From Neoroseomonas oryzicola (GTDB lineage: Bacteria; Pseudomonadota; Alphaproteobacteria; Acetobacterales; Acetobacteraceae): DNA of 64,000 bases. The stretch spans positions 1 through 64,000 of the forward strand of contig NZ_JAAVUP010000005.1 of the NCBI RefSeq assembly GCF_012163135.1. Reading direction: 5' to 3'. The notes under the pieces were generated by a model, which worked only from the letters and a program-made list of their open reading frames with translations, was not told where the DNA came from and did not search any database. Shown here in pieces: positions 1-9,101 of the stretch; position 1 is the stretch's first letter, and each line of letters starts with the position of its first letter. The translations under genes and the position numbers were made by a program.

Positions 1-148
1 CAAGCTCTGCGAGCAGATCATGGGCCGCGGCTCCGCGCTCACCCGCCCGCCCCGCCTGCCCCTGCCCGACGCCGACCGCCGCGAGGTCGAGACGCTGATG
101 GCCACCGCCCTCGCCAAGAGGCCCTCTCTGCCCGCACTCGCGGCCTGA
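1..148 (+). CDS. DapA/DHDPS-family lyase, C-terminal fragment
   Basis: This is the 3' end of a gene that enters from the left edge. Reading from base 2 gives 48 residues and a TGA at 146-148. The tail (RPPRLPLPDADRREVETLM, then about 15 residues rich in Ala and Leu) resembles the C-terminus of dihydrodipicolinate synthase/N-acetylneuraminate lyase-family proteins. The stop lies 8 bases before the next start, so it appears to head or continue the operon that follows. In hydroxyproline catabolism a DapA-family enzyme (1-pyrroline-4-hydroxy-2-carboxylate deaminase) acts with a 4-hydroxyproline epimerase and a D-amino-acid-type dehydrogenase, both of which lie downstream here. The family call rests on a short tail and context, and the substrate is inference. 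Confidence 0.5.
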   Translation, partial: KLCEQIMGRGSALTRPPRLPLPDADRREVETLMATALAKRPSLPALAA

Positions 149-156
149 GGCGGGTC

Positions 157-957
157 ATGGCCGGGCCGCAGCGGATGAAGACGTCCCTCGATGAATGGGT
201 GGCCTTCGCCGAGGCCCTCGCCGACGAAAGTCGCGCCATGTTCGGCGCGGCCAGCGCCCCGGTCGTGGAACTCAAGCCCGACCGCAGCTTCGTCACCGAC
301 CTCGACGAGCGCATCGAGCGGCGGCTGCGCGAACGCATCACCGATCGCTACCCGGCCCACGGCATCATCGGCGAGGAAGGTGGCGATGCCGGCCCCGCAC
401 GCGAGCTGACCTGGGTGCTCGACCCGGTGGATGGCACCGCGCCGTTCATCGCCGGCGTACCGGTCTACGGCACGCTGATCGCGCTCCTCGCCGACGGCGT
501 GCCGGTGCTCGGCATCATCGACCTGCCGGTCACGCGGGACCGCTGGGTCGGCGCGACGGGACAGCCCACGCGCCACAGCGCGGGCCCCTGCGCGACGCGC
601 GCCTGCGCCTCGCTGTCGGGCGCCATCCTGTCGGCCAGCAACCCCGATTTCTTCGGCAACGCCGACCGTCCCGCGCTCGATGCGCTGCGCGCCGCGACGG
701 CCTGGCGAATCTATGGCGGCTGTTGCATGGCCTATGGGCTGCTCGCCTCCGGCCGCACCGACCTCGCCATCGATTCCAGCCTGAAGCTCTGGGACTACGC
801 CCCCTTCCCGCCGATCATCGAAGGCGCGGGCGGCGTGATCACCGATTGGGACGGCAAGCCGCTCGCCCTCGGCAGCGGTCCGCGCATCCTGGCCGCGGGC
901 GATCCGCAGCGGCACCGGGACGCACTCACGATGGTGCAGGGAGCGATGTTGCCATGA
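157..957 (+). CDS. Inositol monophosphatase-family phosphatase (HisN-like)
   Basis: A 266-residue protein with the complete metal-binding signature of the IMPase family: GEEGG at residues 72-76, DPVDGT at 89-94, and the C-terminal WDYAP block with Asp213 as the last metal ligand. These enzymes are Mg2+-dependent phosphatases. The opening K-P-D-R-S-x-V-T-D-x-D resembles HisN-type histidinol-phosphatases more than true inositol phosphatases, but the substrate cannot be read from the sequence. ATG 157 was used; ATG 175 (residue 7) is a possible later start. The stop overlaps the ATG of the transporter ATPase (ATGA), so the two are translationally coupled. IMPase-family genes recur beside ABC importers of this type, so a role linked to the transported substrate is possible but unproven. 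Confidence 0.85.
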   Translation: MAGPQRMKTSLDEWVAFAEALADESRAMFGAASAPVVELKPDRSFVTDLDERIERRLRERITDRYPAHGIIGEEGGDAGPARELTWVLDPVDGTAPFIAGVPVYGTLIALLADGVPVLGIIDLPVTRDRWVGATGQPTRHSAGPCATRACASLSGAILSASNPDFFGNADRPALDALRAATAWRIYGGCCMAYGLLASGRTDLAIDSSLKLWDYAPFPPIIEGAGGVITDWDGKPLALGSGPRILAAGDPQRHRDALTMVQGAMLP

Positions 958-2051
958 ATGCCGAACCGGTATCCATCGCGGCCGCGTCGACGGCGACGCC
1001 GGGCCTCGCCATCGACGGCCTGGCCGTCGCCTACGGCGGCCAGCGCGTCATCGAGAACCTGTCGCTGACGATCGAGCAGGGCTGCTTCTTCACCCTGCTG
1101 GGCCCGTCCGGTTGCGGCAAGACGACGTTGCTGCGGACCATCGCGGGCTTCATCCAGGCCGCCGAGGGCCGGCTGCTGTTCGGCGGCAGCGACGTCACGC
1201 GCCTGCCGCCGCACCGGCGCAACATCGGCATGGTCTTCCAGGACTACGCGCTGTTTCCCGACAAGACGGTGTTCGACAACGTCGCCTACGGCCTGCGCGC
1301 CCGCCGCGTGGACGAAGCGACGATCAGGCGCAAGGTTGCGCAGTCCCTCGATCATGTCGGCCTGGGTCATCTCGCCGCCCGGCATCCAGCGGCATTGTCG
1401 GGTGGGCAGCGCCAGCGTGTCGCGCTCGCCCGTGCGCTTGTGATCGAGCCGCAACTGCTGCTGATGGACGAACCACTCTCCAACCTCGATGCCAAGCTGC
1501 GCGTGCAGGTGCGCGAGGTGATCACCGAGCTCCAGCGCGAGGCTGGCATCACGACCATCTTCGTCACCCATGACCAGGACGAGGCGCTCGCCATGTCCGA
1601 CCGGATCGGGGTGATGAACCGCGGCAGGCTGGAGCAGGTGGGGCCGCCTTCCGCGATCTACCGTGAACCGGCCACCGGCTACGTCGCCGATTTCGTCGGC
1701 GCGGCGAATCTCGTGAAGGTGACGCTGCCCGCGGCAGCCGCGATCGGCCCGGTGATGGTGCCCCTGCCCGGCGGCGTGGTGACGGCCCGCGCGCCCGCCA
1801 CGGTGCCCGCAGGCCACGCCCTGCTGGTCGCGCGGCCCGAGGAGATCAGCCTGACGCGCGATGGCGAAGGCCTGACCGGCACGGTGCGCCGGCGCCAGTA
1901 TCTCGGCGGCCGGACCACCTACAAGGTCGAGCTGCCCGAAGGCCTGACGCTGGCCGTCGACCTGCACGGCGACCGTCACGACGCCTTCCAGCCCGGCGAT
2001 CTCGTCCGCCTCGGCTTCGACCCGCTGCGCACGCTGGTGCTCGCGTCATGA
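954..2051 (+). CDS. ABC importer ATPase, Fe3+/spermidine/putrescine type
   Basis: A 365-residue cytoplasmic ATPase of the PotA/FbpC class. Walker A is GPSGCGKT (50-57), the signature LSGGQRQR starts at 148, Walker B is LLLMDEP (168-174), and the switch region is VTHDQDEA. The last ~120 residues match the regulatory TOBE-type extension of this class. A longer open frame runs upstream in the same frame, but the ATG at 954 overlaps the previous stop as ATGA and places Walker A at the usual distance from the N-terminus. It forms one importer with the permease and binding protein that follow. The substrate is not readable from the ATPase; its operon partners suggest hydroxyproline or a related compound. 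Confidence 0.93.
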   Translation: MNAEPVSIAAASTATPGLAIDGLAVAYGGQRVIENLSLTIEQGCFFTLLGPSGCGKTTLLRTIAGFIQAAEGRLLFGGSDVTRLPPHRRNIGMVFQDYALFPDKTVFDNVAYGLRARRVDEATIRRKVAQSLDHVGLGHLAARHPAALSGGQRQRVALARALVIEPQLLLMDEPLSNLDAKLRVQVREVITELQREAGITTIFVTHDQDEALAMSDRIGVMNRGRLEQVGPPSAIYREPATGYVADFVGAANLVKVTLPAAAAIGPVMVPLPGGVVTARAPATVPAGHALLVARPEEISLTRDGEGLTGTVRRRQYLGGRTTYKVELPEGLTLAVDLHGDRHDAFQPGDLVRLGFDPLRTLVLAS

Positions 2052-3688
2052 TGGCGCGGGCGGGGTCCGTCTGGTTCTGGCTGTCGGCGGCGATGCTCGT
2101 CGTGCTGGCGGTCTTCCTGGTCTATCCGCTGTTCAACATCGTCACCGGCAGCTTCGGCACGGGCAGCCGGTCCGGCTGGTCGGTGCTGCTGGCCGAACCG
2201 CGCTACCTGCAGGCGGTGACGAACACGGTGATGCTCGGCATCGCGGTGACGGCGACGACCGTGGTGATCGCGGTGCCGCTCGCCTACGTGGCGGCGCGCT
2301 ATGACTTTCCCGGCAAGTCGGTGGTGGCGATCCTTCCGCTGATCACGCTCGTGATCCCCGAGGTGATCTCCGCCCAGACCTGGCTGATGATGCTCGGCAA
2401 CAACGGCGTCTTCACGCGCTACCTGGCCGACCACGGCATCGATCTGCCGAGCTTTTACGGCTGGCCCGGCCTGATCATTGCGCTGACCTTTTCCTACTAC
2501 ACCTACGTCTACATCGGTACGGTCGCGGCGATCCGGGGCTTCGACAGCCAACTCGAGGAAGCGGCACAGAGCCTCGGCACCTCGCCCGTCGCATCCCGGT
2601 TGCGCGTCATGCTGCCGGTGATCATGCCGGCCGTGCTCGCCAGCGCGCTGCTCGTCTTCACCCTCGTCGTCGGGAACTTCGCCACGGCGACGATTCTCGG
2701 CGGGCGAGTCCCCCTGCTCTCGGTCCTCACCTACCAGGCGGCAGTGGCGGAATCCGGTGCGGATCCGGTGATGCAGAGCACCCTGGCCTCGGTGTCGATC
2801 GGCCTCGTGATGCTTGTGCTTTTCGTGCAGCGCTGGATCGTCTCGCGCGGGCGGCACGAGGTGGTGCAGGGCCGCGGCGCGAAGGCGGCTCGGATGCGGG
2901 GCCTGAGCGGCCTGGGCATCGGCGTGGCGGCGGGGATCATCGTGGTCATCTCGCTGCTGCCGCTCGCCACGCTGGTCGCCGGCGCCTTCACCCGCGCGCG
3001 CGGGCCGGTGATGCGCTGGGGCGACTGGACCACGGCCAACCTCGAGCGCCTGTTCAACAATGCGCCGGAACCGCTGTTCAACTCGCTGGTCTATGCCGGC
3101 ACGGCGACGGTGGTCAGCATCGCCTTCAGCACGCTGGTGTCCTACCTCATCGTCAAGAAGCGCAATCTGCTGACGCCGGCGCTCGACTACATCACCGCGC
3201 TGCCGCTGGCGTTGTCCGGCACTGCGATCGGCATCGGGCTGGTCATGTCCTTCAACGCCGGCTGGCTGCCGCTGACCGGCACGGCGGGCATCATCGTGCT
3301 GGCCTACATCGTGCGGCGCCTGCCCTTCGGAATCCGCAACGCATCCTCCACGCTCTACAACGTGCCGAACTCGATCGAGGAAGCCTCGATCAGCCTCGGC
3401 GTGCCGCCGGTCTCCTCCTTCCTCCGCGTCGTACTGCCGCTGATGGCCCCGGCCATCGCGGCGGCGGCGGTGCTGACCTGGACGACCACCGTCGCGGAGC
3501 TCAGCGCCTCCATCATCGTCTATTCCGGCGGGCGGGAGACGCTGCCGATCCAGATCTACAAGCTGATCGACAGCGGGCTGATGGCGCAGGCCTCCGCTTA
3601 CGGCTTGGTGCTGATCGTCGTGATCCTGCTGCCGATCATCGTCGCGACGCGGGTCTTCCGCATCGACCTCTTCTCCTCCCGCGCCTGA
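2048..3688 (+). CDS. ABC importer permease, two-module FbpB-type
   Basis: A 546-residue inner-membrane protein with two fused binding-protein-dependent permease modules, as in FbpB/AfuB-type Fe3+ permeases. Each half has about six membrane segments. The cytoplasmic coupling-loop pattern appears twice: E-E-A-A-Q-S-L-G-T near residue 170 and E-E-A-S-I-S-L-G-V near residue 450. The start overlaps the ATPase stop as ATGA. The fused form explains why this operon has only one permease gene. It pairs with the ATPase upstream and the periplasmic binding protein 42 bases downstream. Confidence 0.93.
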   Translation: MMARAGSVWFWLSAAMLVVLAVFLVYPLFNIVTGSFGTGSRSGWSVLLAEPRYLQAVTNTVMLGIAVTATTVVIAVPLAYVAARYDFPGKSVVAILPLITLVIPEVISAQTWLMMLGNNGVFTRYLADHGIDLPSFYGWPGLIIALTFSYYTYVYIGTVAAIRGFDSQLEEAAQSLGTSPVASRLRVMLPVIMPAVLASALLVFTLVVGNFATATILGGRVPLLSVLTYQAAVAESGADPVMQSTLASVSIGLVMLVLFVQRWIVSRGRHEVVQGRGAKAARMRGLSGLGIGVAAGIIVVISLLPLATLVAGAFTRARGPVMRWGDWTTANLERLFNNAPEPLFNSLVYAGTATVVSIAFSTLVSYLIVKKRNLLTPALDYITALPLALSGTAIGIGLVMSFNAGWLPLTGTAGIIVLAYIVRRLPFGIRNASSTLYNVPNSIEEASISLGVPPVSSFLRVVLPLMAPAIAAAAVLTWTTTVAELSASIIVYSGGRETLPIQIYKLIDSGLMAQASAYGLVLIVVILLPIIVATRVFRIDLFSSRA

Positions 3689-3730
3689 GCGCGGGCGGCA
3701 CCAAACAGATCGCAAGAACGGAGACGAGCC

Positions 3731-4729
3731 ATGACCGAACAGACGACCCGTCGCGCCCTGCTGGGTGGCCTCGCCCTTACCGCCGCCGCGCCGCGTCTCG
3801 CACGCGCCCAGTCCGGCGCCGTGGTGATCTACACGCCGAACTCAGCCCAGGCAGTGGATGCGGTGAAGGAAGTCGTGGAGCGCGCCCGGCCGCCGCTGCG
3901 CATCAACACGATCACCGGCGGCAGCGCGCAGCTGCTGCGGCGCATCGCCGCCGAGGCGTCCCGCCCGCAGGCGGACCTGTTCTGGAGCTCGAGCGCGAAT
4001 ACCCTCGGCGACTTCCGCAGCCTGTACCAGGCCTACCGCTCGCCCGAGGCGGCCGCCATCCCGGACAGCCTGCGCCAGCCGGAGGACCTCTGGACGGCGA
4101 CCAACATCCACGTCGTCGTCGCCATGCTGAACCGCAACCAGCTGCGCGGCACGGCCGCACCGCGCAGCTGGGCGGACCTGCTCGACCCGGCCTGGAAGGG
4201 GCGGATCATCATCGCTGACCCCCAGAACAGCTCGACCGGCTACACGATCCTGTGGGGCGTATCGAAGCTGCTGGGCGAGGACGGACTGCGGCGGCTCGCG
4301 GCGAATCTGCGCGTCAGCAGCTCCGCCAGCGCCGTGCTGCGCGGCGTGGCGCAGGGCGAGTATGCGGTCGGGTTGACCTTCGAATCCAATGCCTATGGCT
4401 ATGTCGCGGGCGGGCAGCGGGAGATCCAGCTGGTCTATCCCTCCGACGGCACCTTCATCAGTCCCGAATTCCAGGCGCTGGTGAAGGACGCGCCGGCCGG
4501 CGCGACGGCACGCCGTGCCTTCGACATGCTGCTGTCCAAGCCGGTGCAGACGGCGCTGCTGGAAGCCGCATATCGCCGGCCGAGCCGCTCGGACATCGAT
4601 GTCGCGAAGCTGGTCGACCTGCCGGCGATGAGCGGCATCCGCGTCTTCCCGACCGACGAGACCGAGGCGGCGGCCAAGCGCGCGGAATTCCTCGCGCAGT
4701 GGCAGCAGATCGTCGCCGCGGTGAACTGA
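3731..4729 (+). CDS. Extracellular solute-binding protein, FbpA/PotD-like
   Basis: A 332-residue periplasmic binding protein. The N-terminus TTRRALLGGLALTAA followed by an Ala-rich stretch and A-R-A-Q looks like a twin-arginine signal, cleaved near residue 26. The mature part starts with the strand VVIYTPN and continues as the Fe3+/polyamine/phosphonate type-2 binding fold, with S-S-S-A-N-T and D-L-L-D-P-A-W-K-G among the recognisable landmarks. A GGAG about 7 bases before the ATG supports the start. It is the only binding protein for the ATPase and permease upstream. This family binds anions, metals and small amines, so the ligand is uncertain; the enzymes downstream suggest hydroxyproline or a derivative. 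Confidence 0.88.
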   Translation: MTEQTTRRALLGGLALTAAAPRLARAQSGAVVIYTPNSAQAVDAVKEVVERARPPLRINTITGGSAQLLRRIAAEASRPQADLFWSSSANTLGDFRSLYQAYRSPEAAAIPDSLRQPEDLWTATNIHVVVAMLNRNQLRGTAAPRSWADLLDPAWKGRIIIADPQNSSTGYTILWGVSKLLGEDGLRRLAANLRVSSSASAVLRGVAQGEYAVGLTFESNAYGYVAGGQREIQLVYPSDGTFISPEFQALVKDAPAGATARRAFDMLLSKPVQTALLEAAYRRPSRSDIDVAKLVDLPAMSGIRVFPTDETEAAAKRAEFLAQWQQIVAAVN

Positions 4730-4736
4730 GGCTCGG

Positions 4737-5987
4737 ATGGCGCCTACCTCTCCGCCGGACGTCGTCGTCGTCGGTGCCGGCATCGTCGGGATCGCCGCCG
4801 CCTGCCACTTGGTGGAGGATGGCCGCCGCGTCCTGCTGATCGACCGCGAGGAGCCCGCGCGCGGCGCGAGCTTCGGCAATGCCGGCGGCTTCGCCTTCTC
4901 GGATGTCATGCCGCTCGCCTCGCCGGGCATCATGCGCAAGGCGCCGAAATGGCTGCTCGATCCGCTGGGGCCGCTGGCGATCCCGCCGTCCTACCTGCCG
5001 CGGATCGCACCCTGGCTGCTGCGCTTCTGGCGCGCGAGCTGGCCCGACCGCGTGCGCGCCAGCATGGTCGCGCAGGCGGCGATGATGCGCCTGGCGCGGG
5101 AGGCGATGGCCGCGCTGGTCGGCCGTGCCGGGGCCGGCGCCATGGTGCATTCGGACGGCGCGCTGGAGCTTTATGAATCCGAGGCCGAATTGCGTGCCGC
5201 ACTGCCGGGCTGGGAGGCACGCGCCAAGGAAGGGATCGTCTTCGAGCACCTTCGCGGCGACGCGATCGGGGCGTTGCAGCCCGGACTTGCGCCGATCTTC
5301 CCGGTCGCGACCTTCGTGCCGGGCTGGCAGACGGTCGAGGACCCGCATCGCTTCGCGCTGGCGCTGCTGGATTACGCGCAGCGCCTCGGCGCCACCGTGC
5401 GGCGCGCGCGCGTCCATGCCGTCACGCCGCGCGAAGGCGGTGCGGCGATCGTGCTGGAGGGCGGCGAGACCGTCGAGGCGAACCATGCCGTGATCGCCGC
5501 CGGCGCCTGGTCCCGGCCGCTGGCGGCTGGCACGGGGGACCGCATCCCGCTCGAGACCGAGCGCGGCTACAACACCACCCTGCCGCCGGGCGCCTTCGAC
5601 CTCCGGCGGCAATTGACCTTCCCCGGCCACGGCTTCGTCGTCACGCCGATCGGCGGCGGCGTGCGCGTCGGTGGCGCCGTGGAACTCGGTGGGCTGACGC
5701 GGCCGCCGGATTTCAGGCGCTCGGCGACCATGCTCGCCAAGGCGCAGCGCTTCCTGCCCGGGCTGCGCGCCGAGGGCGGCGTGCAGTGGATGGGGTTCCG
5801 CCCGTCCCTGCCCGACAGCCTGCCGGCGATCGGACCGTCGCGCGCCTCACCGCGCATCATCCACGCCTTCGGGCACGGGCATCTCGGTCTGACGCAATCG
5901 GCCGCGACGGGGCGGATCGTCGCGGCCCTCGTTGCCGGGCGCAGGCCGCCGCTCGACATCGCGCCCTTCAGCCCGCAACGCTTCTGA
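4737..5987 (+). CDS. DadA-like FAD dehydrogenase, probable cis-4-hydroxy-D-proline dehydrogenase
   Basis: A 416-residue flavoprotein of the DAO/DadA family. The FAD-binding Rossmann motif is GAGIVG at residues 13-18, and the C-terminal P-x-x-G long motif is followed by the HAFGHGHLGLTQ block typical of D-amino-acid dehydrogenases. It begins 7 bases after the binding-protein stop. Immediately downstream is a 4-hydroxyproline epimerase. In that pathway the epimerase makes cis-4-hydroxy-D-proline and a single-subunit DadA-like enzyme oxidises it to pyrroline-4-hydroxy-2-carboxylate, normally feeding electrons to the membrane chain. The family is clear from sequence; the substrate is inferred from the neighbours. 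Confidence 0.85.
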   Translation: MAPTSPPDVVVVGAGIVGIAAACHLVEDGRRVLLIDREEPARGASFGNAGGFAFSDVMPLASPGIMRKAPKWLLDPLGPLAIPPSYLPRIAPWLLRFWRASWPDRVRASMVAQAAMMRLAREAMAALVGRAGAGAMVHSDGALELYESEAELRAALPGWEARAKEGIVFEHLRGDAIGALQPGLAPIFPVATFVPGWQTVEDPHRFALALLDYAQRLGATVRRARVHAVTPREGGAAIVLEGGETVEANHAVIAAGAWSRPLAAGTGDRIPLETERGYNTTLPPGAFDLRRQLTFPGHGFVVTPIGGGVRVGGAVELGGLTRPPDFRRSATMLAKAQRFLPGLRAEGGVQWMGFRPSLPDSLPAIGPSRASPRIIHAFGHGHLGLTQSAATGRIVAALVAGRRPPLDIAPFSPQRF

Positions 5988-6006
5988 GGAACACGGGACC
6001 GCTTCC

Positions 6007-7008
6007 ATGGCACGGCACACCTTCTCCTGCATCGACGGGCATACCTGCGGCAATCCGGTGCGGCTCGTCGCCGGCGGCGGGCCGCTGCTGCAGGGCGCGA
6101 ACATGATCGAGAAGCGCGCGCATTTCCTCGCGGAGTATGACTGGATCCGCACCGGGCTGATGTTCGAACCGCGCGGCCACGACATGATGTCGGGCTCGAT
6201 CCTCTATCCGCCGACGCGCCCCGATTGCGACATCGCGATCCTGTTCATCGAGACCTCGGGCTGCCTGCCCATGTGCGGCCACGGCACCATCGGGACGGTG
6301 ACCATGGCGATCGAGAACGGGCTGGTGAGCCCGAAGGAACCGGGCGTGCTGCGCCTCGACACGCCCGCCGGCGTCGTCACCGCGGAATACCGCCAGGATG
6401 GCGCGCATGTGGAGGAGGTGCGGATCACCAACATCGCCTCCTTCCTGCACGCCGAGGACCTGCCGATCGACTGCCCCGGCCTCGGGTCGCTGAAGGTGGA
6501 TGTCGCCTATGGCGGCAATTTCTACGCCATCGTCGACCCGCAGGAGAATTTCCGCGACATGGCGGACTTCCCCGCAGGACGGCTGGTGGAGCTGAGCCCG
6601 AAACTACGCCGCGCGCTGAACGAGGCCTACGATTTCGTCCACCCCGAGAAGCCGGAGATCAGGGGCCTCAGCCACATCCTCTGGACCGGCGCGCCGACCC
6701 AGCCCGAGGCCCATGCGCGCAACGCTGTCTTCTACGGCGACAAGGCGATCGACCGCTCGCCCTGCGGCACCGGCACCTCTGCGCGCATGGCGCAATGGGC
6801 GGCGAAGGGCCGGCTGAAGCCCGGCGACGCCTTCGTGCATGAGAGCATCATCGGATCCCTGTTCAAGGGCCGTGTCGAGGCCGCGACCAGCGTCGGGAAC
6901 AAGCCGGCGATAATCCCCTCCATCGCCGGCTGGGCGCGGATGACCGGGTACAACACCATCTTCATCGATGACCGCGATCCGTATGCCCACGGCTTCCAGG
7001 TCGTCTGA
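6007..7008 (+). CDS. 4-hydroxyproline 2-epimerase
   Basis: A 333-residue member of the proline racemase family. Both catalytic cysteines are present: Cys90 in MCGHGTIG and Cys253 in DRSPCGTGTSA. The two-Cys pattern marks racemases and epimerases rather than the Cys/Thr dehydratases, and the length matches bacterial 4-hydroxyproline epimerases. It interconverts trans-4-hydroxy-L-proline and cis-4-hydroxy-D-proline. ATG 6007 was chosen over an upstream in-frame start at 5932, which lies inside the previous gene; 6007 gives the usual family N-terminus. It is the last gene of the operon and converges on the flavoprotein at 7032-8828, leaving 23 bases between. Confidence 0.92.
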   Translation: MARHTFSCIDGHTCGNPVRLVAGGGPLLQGANMIEKRAHFLAEYDWIRTGLMFEPRGHDMMSGSILYPPTRPDCDIAILFIETSGCLPMCGHGTIGTVTMAIENGLVSPKEPGVLRLDTPAGVVTAEYRQDGAHVEEVRITNIASFLHAEDLPIDCPGLGSLKVDVAYGGNFYAIVDPQENFRDMADFPAGRLVELSPKLRRALNEAYDFVHPEKPEIRGLSHILWTGAPTQPEAHARNAVFYGDKAIDRSPCGTGTSARMAQWAAKGRLKPGDAFVHESIIGSLFKGRVEAATSVGNKPAIIPSIAGWARMTGYNTIFIDDRDPYAHGFQVV

Positions 7009-7031
7009 CCCATGACGCCATGGCCGCTGGC

Positions 7032-8828
7032 CTAGGCGGCCCGCAGCCCCTTCGGATCGTGCACCGGCGTGGGCAGCCCGAGCATCCTCGCCTGGATCTG
7101 CAGGGCAAGGATGCGCGAATAGAACCGCGCCTGCTGCAGGTTGCCGCCCTGCAGCCAGAGGCCGGGCTGGCGCGTCGGCTTCCACATGTTGCGCAGCTCG
7201 CCGACCCAGGGCCCGGGGTCGCGCCGCGTGCCTGAGCCAAGGCCCCAGACATGGCCCACGCGCTCGGCCACCTCGGCTGAGATGAGCTTCGCGATCCAGC
7301 TCTCCATCGGCTCGTAGCCGGTCGCGTAGACGACAAGGTCGGCCTCCAGCACCGACCCGTCCGACAGTTCCACCCCTTCCGGACGCAGCCGCGCCACCTG
7401 CACGCGGCTGCGCAGCGCGACCTCGCCGGATGCCACGAGTTCCGAGGCGCCGACATCGATGTAGTAGCCCGATGCGCGCCGGAGGTATTTCATCGACAGG
7501 CCGGTATCGTCCTCCCCGAAGTCGAGCATGAAGCCGGCCTTCTCGAGCCGCGCATAGAACTCGGCGTCATGCGCGCGGATCTCGGGGTAGAGGCGGCGCT
7601 GCAACTCCGCGACCATGCCATAGGGCCGCGAGGCCGCCATGAAGTCGGCCTGCTCGGTGGTGATCCCGGCCGCGACCGCCTCCTCCGAGAACAGCTTGCT
7701 CGTGATGAATCGGAACAGCGTGTCGGCGCGCGCAACCAGGGTCGAGGATCGCTGCACCATCGTCACCGCGGCGCCGTGTTCCCAGAGATCGGCGCAGATG
7801 TCGTGCGCGGAATTGTTCGATCCGACCACCACGGCTTTTCGCCCGGCATAGGCGGCGCCGCTGACGAAGGCGCTCGAATGGCATTGCTCGCCGCGGAAGG
7901 TCTCGGCCCCCGGGAAGCGCGGCGATGCCGGCGCGCCGGACATGCCGGTCGCGAGCACGAGCTGCCTCGGATGCAGCGTGACGGGCCGTCCGTCGCGCTC
8001 CACCTCGACGGACCAGGTTTCGCGTTCGGCATCGTAGTGCGCGCCGGTCGCCGTGGTAGAGCCCCAGGAGGCGATCTCCATCATCTCGGCATAGGCGTCG
8101 AGCCAATCGCCCATGCGGTCCTTCGGAATGTAGAAGGGCCAATGGGGCGGGAACGGCATGTAGGGCATGTGACAGGCCCAGATCGGATCGTGCAGGTGCA
8201 GCGACCGGTACCGCCGTCGCCAGGCATCCCCGGGCTTCGCCAGGCTGTCGATCACGAGCGTCGGCACCTCGAGCCGATTGAGCCGCGCGGCCAGCGCCAT
8301 GCCGCCCTGGCTGCCGCCAATGATCAGGCAATAGGGCTGCTCGGTGGTGCCGAGTGCGGCCTCGCGCGCCGCGCGGCGTTCGGGCCAGGTCCGGCGACCG
8401 CGCTGCGCGCCGTGCTCCACCCCCCGCTCGCGGCGCGCGCCGGTGGTCTCCTCGTGGCCCTTGATCTCGACGGCCGAGGTGAACAGCGTCCGGCACAGCC
8501 CGTCGACGAGGCGCAGGTGGCCGCGTCCGCGGAGGCGCTCGGTCTCGAACCGGAACCAGCCCTCGACGATGCCGTCCGCCGCCCGCGTCTGGCCGGGCTC
8601 GACGACGAAGTTCCGCGGCAGATCGCGCGGTGACGCCTCCGCGAGCATGGCGCGGATCTCGTCCCGCCCCTCCAGCGTGACGATGGACCAGGTCGCGGAG
8701 GCGAGGTCGCGCCAATAGCCACCGGGTTCGAAAAGCTCCGTTGCGCCGGCCGCATCAGGCTGCGCGAGCGCCTCCGCAAAACGGGCAAGCCAGTCCCTGA
8801 CCGATACGTCGGCGGTGGTGTGCGTCAT
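7032..8828 (-). CDS. NTF2-domain flavin-containing monooxygenase-like oxidoreductase
   Basis: A 598-residue protein with two parts. Residues 1 to about 125 look like an NTF2/SnoaL-type cone domain. From about 165 on it is a two-Rossmann flavoprotein of the FMO class. The FAD motif is GGSQGG (171-176). The FMO-like linker FRGEQCHSSAF follows, then the NADPH motif VVGSNNSA, in which the usual GxGxSA is replaced by G-S-N-N-S-A. The ATG-type motif is VVYATGYEP. Such NTF2-FMO fusions occur widely in bacteria and fungi, with few known substrates. The open frame extends far upstream, but ATG 8828 gives the expected N-terminus. It stands alone, divergent from the amidase at 9102. Confidence 0.87.
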   Translation of the reverse strand: MTHTTADVSVRDWLARFAEALAQPDAAGATELFEPGGYWRDLASATWSIVTLEGRDEIRAMLAEASPRDLPRNFVVEPGQTRAADGIVEGWFRFETERLRGRGHLRLVDGLCRTLFTSAVEIKGHEETTGARRERGVEHGAQRGRRTWPERRAAREAALGTTEQPYCLIIGGSQGGMALAARLNRLEVPTLVIDSLAKPGDAWRRRYRSLHLHDPIWACHMPYMPFPPHWPFYIPKDRMGDWLDAYAEMMEIASWGSTTATGAHYDAERETWSVEVERDGRPVTLHPRQLVLATGMSGAPASPRFPGAETFRGEQCHSSAFVSGAAYAGRKAVVVGSNNSAHDICADLWEHGAAVTMVQRSSTLVARADTLFRFITSKLFSEEAVAAGITTEQADFMAASRPYGMVAELQRRLYPEIRAHDAEFYARLEKAGFMLDFGEDDTGLSMKYLRRASGYYIDVGASELVASGEVALRSRVQVARLRPEGVELSDGSVLEADLVVYATGYEPMESWIAKLISAEVAERVGHVWGLGSGTRRDPGPWVGELRNMWKPTRQPGLWLQGGNLQQARFYSRILALQIQARMLGLPTPVHDPKGLRAA

Positions 8829-9101
8829 GGATATCGCCTCGGCAATGCCTGCCGGAAGCATCCTTCGCAGACACCCCTGGCCATGGCGGATCATCACGAC
8901 GCGGCAACCGGCGCACAAGGACCGCCCCGAAGATTTCCGCTGCGCGCCACGCCATGCGGTCGGGTCGCCTTCCGTTCGGCACGGCGCTAGGGTCGCGCCA
9001 CCTGCACCGGCGCCGAGGGTCGCGCCGCGGCCCGCGATGGCCGAAGGACGGAAGCACAAGCGGGACGGCCCAGCGCCGCCCGAAAGGGAGGCCACGCGGC
9101 C

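Noticed and set aside
1976..3715. A 579-residue minus-strand open frame
   Set aside because: A shadow of the FbpB-type permease, with the same biased composition.
7022..7041. A hairpin (GGCCGC and GCGGCC with an 8-base loop) as terminator between the epimerase and the flavoprotein
   Set aside because: Most of it lies in the coding end of the flavoprotein gene and it lacks a T run, so it was not called.
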